A stretch of DNA of 13,905 nt from positions 1 to 13,905 of the forward strand of contig VWND01000085.1 in NCBI GenBank assembly GCA_009599575.1, in the 5' to 3' direction. Below are positions 9,464-13,905 of the stretch, one piece after another. The stretch's first letter is position 1; every line of letters begins with the position of its first letter. Under the pieces are notes generated by a model. It did not search any database. It was not told the origin of the DNA and saw only the letters and a list, made by a program, of their open reading frames with translations. The translations under genes and the position numbers were made by a program. This DNA comes from Blumeriella jaapii (taxonomy: Eukaryota > Ascomycota > Leotiomycetes > Helotiales > Drepanopezizaceae).

Positions 9464-9548
9464 ATCGATAGCCCATCGATAGCCGAAAAAACGTTTATAA
9501 TCATTTTTAATAGCTTTTGATCCACAAAGATTAACCATCGATAGCCGA
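9464..9548. repeat. Dispersed ATCGATAGCC copies
   Basis: ATCGATAGCC occurs at 9464-9473, 9475-9484 and 9537-9546. The last two extend to CATCGATAGCCGA (9474-9486 and 9536-9548). A partial relative, ATATCGATAAC, lies near 9388. All are in AT-rich non-coding DNA. Confidence 0.7.
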
Positions 9549-9837
9549 ATTAACAAATCAGACAGGTTTGTAAGTTTCTACGTTGAAAACCCGTATTGCA
9601 AAAAAAACAAGTCTGTCTTTTTCCTATAAAAAGCTTAGCAAAACTCACGCCTTCTACTTTCAGCTTCGAAATATTCATATTGTGTATCAAAAACGTTTCT
9701 TTTGCTTCGCACTTCGAAAACTCACAGTTCGAGAATTCCTTAACGTAAAGACAAAAGTCGATTTCCATTTGCTTATATACTTCAGTTCGCTCCGCTTTCA
9801 CAATAGCTTTCTTCTTTCACAACATCCACCCCCCGAG

Positions 9838-9887
9838 GTACGTACCCGACTCGAGTCTTCAGCACCAACTTTGCTAACCCTCTGCAG
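9838..9887 (+). other. Probable 5' UTR intron of the small basic-protein gene
   Basis: A 50-bp segment has every intron signal: donor GTACGT at 9838, branch point GCTAAC at about 9873-9878 and acceptor CTGCAG ending at 9887. It lies 151 bp upstream of the start codon at 10039, inside otherwise non-coding leader-like sequence. Confidence 0.45.
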
Positions 9888-10038
9888 ACCTTCCTTCACC
9901 CAGCAAAAGGGTGTTTCAATAAGTACTTGCTCCTTTTCCCTTTCTGTTCTGCCGATCTGTTTGCTTGCTGGAAAGTGAAGATCGAAAGCTAAACTCATAT
10001 CTCAAGACCTACATCTCAACAACACCAACCTCGCAACC

Positions 10039-10502
10039 ATGCCCCGCAAAAAAAGCCAACGCAGGAGGTCCAAACAGCCAGGCCATGACGTGAGTTTTCT
10101 TTTTCGTGCTTGCATGGTTTACTCAATCGATGAGTCACTTTGCTAACCTTTTCACAGGACCAAGGGAGCCCGGTACAGTCCTACCAAGCACCGATTGCAG
10201 AACAACGATAAGATCTAACGTGACTACAGCCGATTCGGTGCGCGCGACAAGGCGGTTAGTCGGGCTTACAAGGTGATCAGAGCCACTGGGAAATACATCA
10301 AGGCTTCTGAGAGAAAGAAGAAGGAGATGCTGTGTGCTGAGCGTGAGCGCATTTTGGTTCTACCAGAATAGTAAGCCACATTTTTTTTCCTGCTGGGATG
10401 TAAGCTAATGGTCGATATAGCCAGAACCCATATCGTGCTCGAGTTCCCCGACCCCGCAAGAATGCAGTCAAGATCGAGAAGAGTGCCGCTAAGAAGCTCT
10501 GA
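10039..10502 (+). CDS. Small basic protein of unknown family (about 93-95 aa)
   Basis: I do not recognise this protein. The start at 10039 follows a CA-rich leader (CAACCATGCC). Exon 1 (10039-10089) encodes MPRKKSQRRRSKQPGHD, very basic and possibly a nuclear localisation signal. Intron 1 starts GTGAGT at 10090. A very short exon 2 ends at 10172. Intron 2 (10173-10229) has GTACAG, CTAAC and CTACAG. Exon 3 (10230-10370) encodes RFGARDKAVSRAYKVIRATG, then a Lys/Glu-rich helix. Intron 3 (10371-10420) has GTAAGC, GCTAAT and ATATAG. Exon 4 (10421-10502) encodes QNPYRARVPRPRKN and ends KKL. The frame closes either with the CAG acceptor at 10157 if one G of the 10164-10166 run is extra (95 aa), or with an AG acceptor at 10163-10164 and an 8-base exon (93 aa). 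Three well-formed introns joined by compatible frames argue for a real gene. It stands in an AT-rich compartment. Confidence 0.5.
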
Positions 10503-11498
10503 ATGCATGACGCTGGTTCTGGGGGTTGCTTTGCTGGTCTGCTTTGCTTTACTTGCGCCTACGCCTGAAGTTTCCGAGGGATAACAAAATCGAATCCTTT
10601 GCTTTGATAGACACTTTCGTAAACACTATGCTTTTGTGACTCCGGTGCTGGGAAAAGCCATCGACGAGACCAAGCCATTCATGAAATCCCTTTCCAAACA
10701 TGCGTAGTTCTTTGTGCCAGCTACCTGTGCTGGTTTGCAAAAACCGAGCACAGTTTCCCTTCTGCTCGAACGGGTCTGGCATCGAATGCCGGCACTGATC
10801 CATAAGCTCCAGATCTACTTCTTGGCCATGTCACTTCTTCGTCTTCAAGCTCGTTCCAAACATTCATTTCCGGGTAGAATACTAATTTCCTAATAATTCA
10901 AAAGCATTCCGTTCAACAGTGAATAAGTTGATTAACTGCCGCTTATTTACCAATGGCGAAGCAAACGTAATAACTTAAGCCAAGTTTCTTTTACTTGTCA
11001 AAAAGTCCTAAACCCGGTTTTGTCGTTTTTCGTAGTAGATTTCGTAAAACCTTTTGTTATGGCATTGTATGTACAAGGAACAAAACAAGACCTCGGCTAT
11101 TTTAGAATCGGCTATATCACAGGACTTAGCGAAAAGCTTCCGTTTCCCGCTTGCGTCCAGACTACGATTCAGATGTAAATACCCTTCTTTTCTTTTTTCC
11201 TTTTTCATTTCAATTTTTTGTGTCAACGTTGGGCGTAGCTCTAGTTTCACAATATAAGTATACCTTTGACAGCCGCTTTGTACCGTAAGCTATGCTTATG
11301 CCAAGGATCTAGCTACTTTGGTCTCGGCTGTTCACGAAAACAAAAGCTCTCATTGTCAGCATTTCAAAGCGCATATTATTCATTGGTCATTTTGTTTGTG
11401 ATGCCGTTTTAGACATCAACTTCTTTTGCGCTACAGTATTTCCATATCATTTAATTCGTACCTGTTATAATTCATTCAACTTTTATACCATTTTCAAG
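10503..11498. other. AT-rich intergenic region upstream of the monooxygenase
   Basis: No gene is supported in this 1 kb. Short open frames on both strands have no motif or splice pattern. The segment from about 10860 to 11490 is AT-rich, and base composition changes sharply at the start codon at 11499. AT-rich sequence (TTATAATTC at 11465, TTTTATACC at 11481) just upstream could serve as core promoter. Confidence 0.5.
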
Positions 11499-12718
11499 AT
11501 GGCTGCCGTTGCAAAGAAGCCGATTCTTATCTCCGGTGCTGGTCTTTCCTCTCTCCTGCTGGGACAATCTCTCCTCCGCGCTTCCATCCCTTTCGTCATC
11601 TTCGAGCGCGATGCCTCGATATCCTTCCGCGCCCAAGGATACCGACTGCGCCTTTCTTCCGAAGGGTTGAACGCCATCGAGGCTGTCCTCCCACCCGAGA
11701 AATGGAAGACCTTCTGGGACTCGTGCGGCAAGACTGGCGGAGGGGGATTCGCAACTCTCGACGCCCGAACGGCTGAGAAGATCGCCGAGCCCATGAAGCA
11801 GGTCACGAAGGCCGGCCAAGACGCAAAGGACCCCCCGAAAGAGACTCTGACCTCCCGCGACGGGAGGATCGTCGGCATCTCGAGAGGCGACATGCGCCAG
11901 ATTTTCATGTCGGGCTGCGAGGACTTCATTAGCTGGTCTCACCACGTGACGGGTTACGAGCTGACGGGTTCCGGCGTGCGTGCAATCTTTGCGGATGGGT
12001 CGACGTCGATCGAGGGAGACATGTTGGTCGGCGGCGAAGGCATCTACTCCAAGGTTGCAAAGCAGGTCTCTCAAGGGAAACTCAAAGTCTACGACACTGG
12101 AGCCAGGGGCATCCACGGCCAAGCGCCGACGACTGCGTTCAAGGGCCTCGGGGAAGGGGTTTGGCGGGTAGTTGACGACAGCAATCCCAAAGGAAAGTCA
12201 TTCATCATGACCAACGTCCGCTCCGGCGACATGGACGACCCCACGGTACAGTTCGGGTGGACGATGGGCGGAGTGCCAGGCACCATCCAGGCCCCCAACG
12301 ACAACTACTCGTTGATCGGAGCTCCGGCTGCCAAAATCGCCAAAGAGTTGACGGCGGACTGGCATCCTCGTCTGAAGCCACTGTTTGATCAGATGATCGA
12401 GTCCGAGGCCGCTTTCTGGAAGATCACTTGCTCGACGCCAGGTGGTGTGCCGGAGTGGGACAACGAGCTCGAGTCACCGTGATTGGGGATGCGGCGCACT
12501 CCATGACGCCCGCCGGTGGTATCGGCGCCAACACTGCTGTCCAGGACTCTGCACTGCTTGGCAGGCTGTTGGCGGAGGCTGGAGGCTTCAAGGAGGGCGT
12601 GACGGCCGAGTATGAGAAGAAAATGAGAGTCTATGCCAGTGCGGCAGTTGGGCAAAGTTATGCAATGGCTAAGGCTGGATTTGGGGTCACGATCGACGAG
12701 AATTCGAAGACGGTCTAG
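11499..12718 (+). CDS. FAD-dependent monooxygenase, class A (PF01494-like), one frame break
   Basis: Class A flavin monooxygenases hydroxylate or epoxidise small, often aromatic or polyketide, substrates using NAD(P)H and O2; the substrate here is unknown. The start at 11499 (AAGATGG) opens directly into a Rossmann strand, PILISGAGLSSL, with the GxGxxG-type loop at residues 13-18 (Ser at the last position) and Glu36 in VIFERD to hold the FAD ribose. The DG-motif region is LVGGEGIYSKV, with Glu180 where Asp is usual. The first frame stops at TGA 12480-12482. The GD motif, VTVIGDAAHSMTPAGG (from about 12476), continues one base out of frame to TAG at 12718. One C missing at about 12468, which would give Glu-Pro-Arg, restores about 406 residues, normal for the family. 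There are no introns. Coding DNA is GC-rich (39 of 60 at 11761-11820) beside AT-rich upstream DNA. No biosynthetic partner is in view. Confidence 0.88.
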
Positions 12719-13445
12719 ATGTATCGGCTGAGGAGTACTGTGTCACCCACATCATGGCGTGGTATCCGAAATGACTGCTGGGATCTATTAGTTGACAAGA
12801 CTTTTCCCGAACTGCTCTTGACTGCCTCAAGAAACCAAGTTCCAGCTACGATGGAGAGGTGGCCAACACTGAAAGGCCGGTCCTTAGACGAGAAAATGAT
12901 ACAACTGTACTATGGTAGAATTAGCAGGTGAACGTCCCTTTGGAGAACCTGAAGGGAGAACAGAATGGAAGTTGTAAGAATGGTCACGTAATAGTGTAAA
13001 CAGGCAGCAGAGGAAGCTGTCTGCACTTTCATGCCCATCCACACCCCCCCCCTCTCCAGCCTCCCCCCCCCCCCCTCCAACACTTTCTCTCTTCAATTTC
13101 ACACCATTTCCCAAGCGTTCTTCCAACCAACCAGAAGGGAAACATGTCAAGCGACAAGCGAACCTACCAAATTTGGTCCCAAGTCCCACGACCGGACGGA
13201 ATATGTGCCCAGGTACTGTAAAACAGCCAACACAAACCAGCCATCTGAGATACACATGTACAGTAGGTAGGTAGCACTCCGGAACAAAAACCAAACTCCC
13301 GCCTCCCTCCGGCCCCGTAGCCGTGAACACACGGAACAACGGCCTAACCCTTCGCAGGTCCACTTCTCTCCCAGCGGGTCGAACTGTGTATATCTGACAA
13401 GACAAGATGGGAATGCCAGAGCCCGCCATGCTGGAAGTTGAACGC

Positions 13446-13501
13446 TACATACATACATACATACATACATACACACAGTAAGTAAGTAAGTAGCTAGCTA
13501 C
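13446..13501. repeat. TACA and GTAA tetranucleotide tracts with GTAGCTAGCTAC
   Basis: (TACA)n runs from 13446 to about 13472, (GTAA)3 follows from 13478, and the 12-bp palindrome GTAGCTAGCTAC ends the block at 13490-13501. CA-rich sequence continues to about 13590. Confidence 0.85.
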
Positions 13502-13734
13502 CTCCCGCGGCCGTTGCAATCCCGGGGAAGCGCTTTCACCCAACACTGACAGACACACACTTACAGACACACACACACATACACACCTACCAAACCACAA
13601 CATCCACCCCTACAGAAGCCAGCACCTCGCCGCTCGCGCCTCTGCCGCAAAAGAGAGATCGGTCAGCAACGCTAGCAGCAGGAGCAGGAACAGAAAGAGT
13701 CGATGTGGAAGACTGACTGCATAGCTAAGTCGAA

Positions 13735-13760
13735 GTACAGTACTGTACTGTACTGTACTG
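13735..13760. repeat. GTACAG plus four TACTG units
   Basis: GTACAG (13735-13740) is followed by four tandem TACTG units (13741-13760), another copy of the TACAGTACTGTA-type element found at 2857 and between SKT5 and CBP4. Confidence 0.85.
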
Positions 13761-13855
13761 TGCTTTGCTTGACCTTTCCTCGTCAGACTTGGCGGTGCGT
13801 GTTTTCTTATGAGCCGCTTCGATAGGTATAGGTAGTGTGTACAGTATGTAGGTAA

Positions 13856-13871
13856 AGGTAGGTACCTACCT
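13856..13871. repeat. Perfect 16-bp palindrome
   Basis: AGGTAGGTACCTACCT is identical to its reverse complement. It follows a GGTA-rich stretch (13824-13860). Confidence 0.85.
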
Positions 13872-13905
13872 ATAAGTAGACTCTCCTAGACTCTCCCCCC
13901 CTCTC

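Larger units (their letters stand above)
8597..10038. other. Intergenic region becoming AT-rich
   Basis: From 8597 to about 8930 the DNA is G-rich on this strand (the likely CBP4 3' region). From about 8950 to 9830 it turns AT-rich: 9361-9480 is 33 G+C of 120 bases by direct count. It holds T16 at 9327-9342, a small hairpin (CCGTA/TACGG, 9243-9257) and three ATCGATAGCC copies. Open frames here are AT-driven and show no motif, and no transposase or reverse transcriptase motif is visible. Confidence 0.55.
12719..13905. other. Intergenic region, right end of window
   Basis: I see no supportable gene in this 1.2 kb. An open frame directly after the monooxygenase stop (12719-12931) has no motif. 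The rest holds C-rich runs (13045-13077), TACA, GTAA and CA microsatellites (13446-13590), a TACTG tandem (13741-13760) and a palindrome at the right end. Confidence 0.55.

Noticed and set aside
9583..9978. 131-residue plus-strand frame upstream of the small basic-protein gene
   Set aside because: AT-driven composition, crosses a well-formed intron (9838-9887), and no motif.
10549..10803. 84-residue minus-strand frame
   Set aside because: No recognisable domain, weak start context and no supporting splice or composition signal.
11472..12122. 216-residue minus-strand frame
   Set aside because: Mirror of the GC-rich monooxygenase coding sequence, which carries clear FAD motifs on the plus strand.
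12719..12931. 70-residue frame immediately after the monooxygenase stop
   Set aside because: No motif, no family resemblance and no promoter signal; likely chance.
1..13905. tRNA, rRNA, CRISPR array, operon or bacterial mobile element
   Set aside because: No tRNA A/B box pair, rRNA core, regular spacer-repeat array or transposase motif was seen, and the introns show a fungal nuclear context.

Overview
The window reads as nuclear DNA of a filamentous ascomycete (Pezizomycotina). The evidence is short introns (about 50-190 bp) with GTAAGT/GTATGT donors and CTAAC/CTGAC branch points, fungal-type protein families, CA/CT-rich leaders, and intergenic DNA full of microsatellites and GTAC-centred palindromes. 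The sequence does not fix the class or genus.

Layout, left to right. 1-698: promoter-like DNA. 699-1613 (+): a mitochondrial pyruvate carrier subunit of the MPC2/MPC3 type, with many frame breaks and two unrecognisable splice acceptors. 1614-3324: intergenic DNA with a large CTCATT-type microsatellite and C-rich runs. 3325-6619 (-): an SKT5/CHS4-type chitin synthase III activator, with a long disordered N-terminus and C-terminal Sel1 repeats. 6620-7906: intergenic DNA between divergent genes, with small tandem repeats and a GTACTGTA inverted repeat. 7907-8596 (+): CBP4, a complex III assembly factor, whose first intron is of GC-AG type and carries a 42-base nearly pure C tract. 8597-11498: an AT-rich compartment holding one candidate small basic-protein gene (10039-10502, +) that I cannot assign to a family. 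11499-12718 (+): an FAD-dependent (class A, PF01494-like) monooxygenase with one frame break. 12719-13905: intergenic DNA with microsatellites and palindromes.

Two of the four recognisable genes serve mitochondrial carbon and respiratory metabolism (pyruvate import, bc1 assembly), and one serves cell-wall chitin synthesis. The monooxygenase is a single accessory enzyme with no partner genes in view. I see no cluster or operon-like logic linking them.

The most notable property is that all four recognisable genes carry one-base frame breaks, mostly in homopolymers, while the protein text between the breaks stays intact. I count about twelve in SKT5, several in MPC2, one in CBP4 and one in the monooxygenase. 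This looks more like uncorrected sequencing indels than gene death, although MPC2 is damaged enough that a real pseudogene is possible. I did not find a convincing undescribed multi-gene system. The items most worth a second look are the small basic-protein gene, the poly-C GC-AG intron of CBP4 and the recurrent TACTGTA/TACAGTA element.
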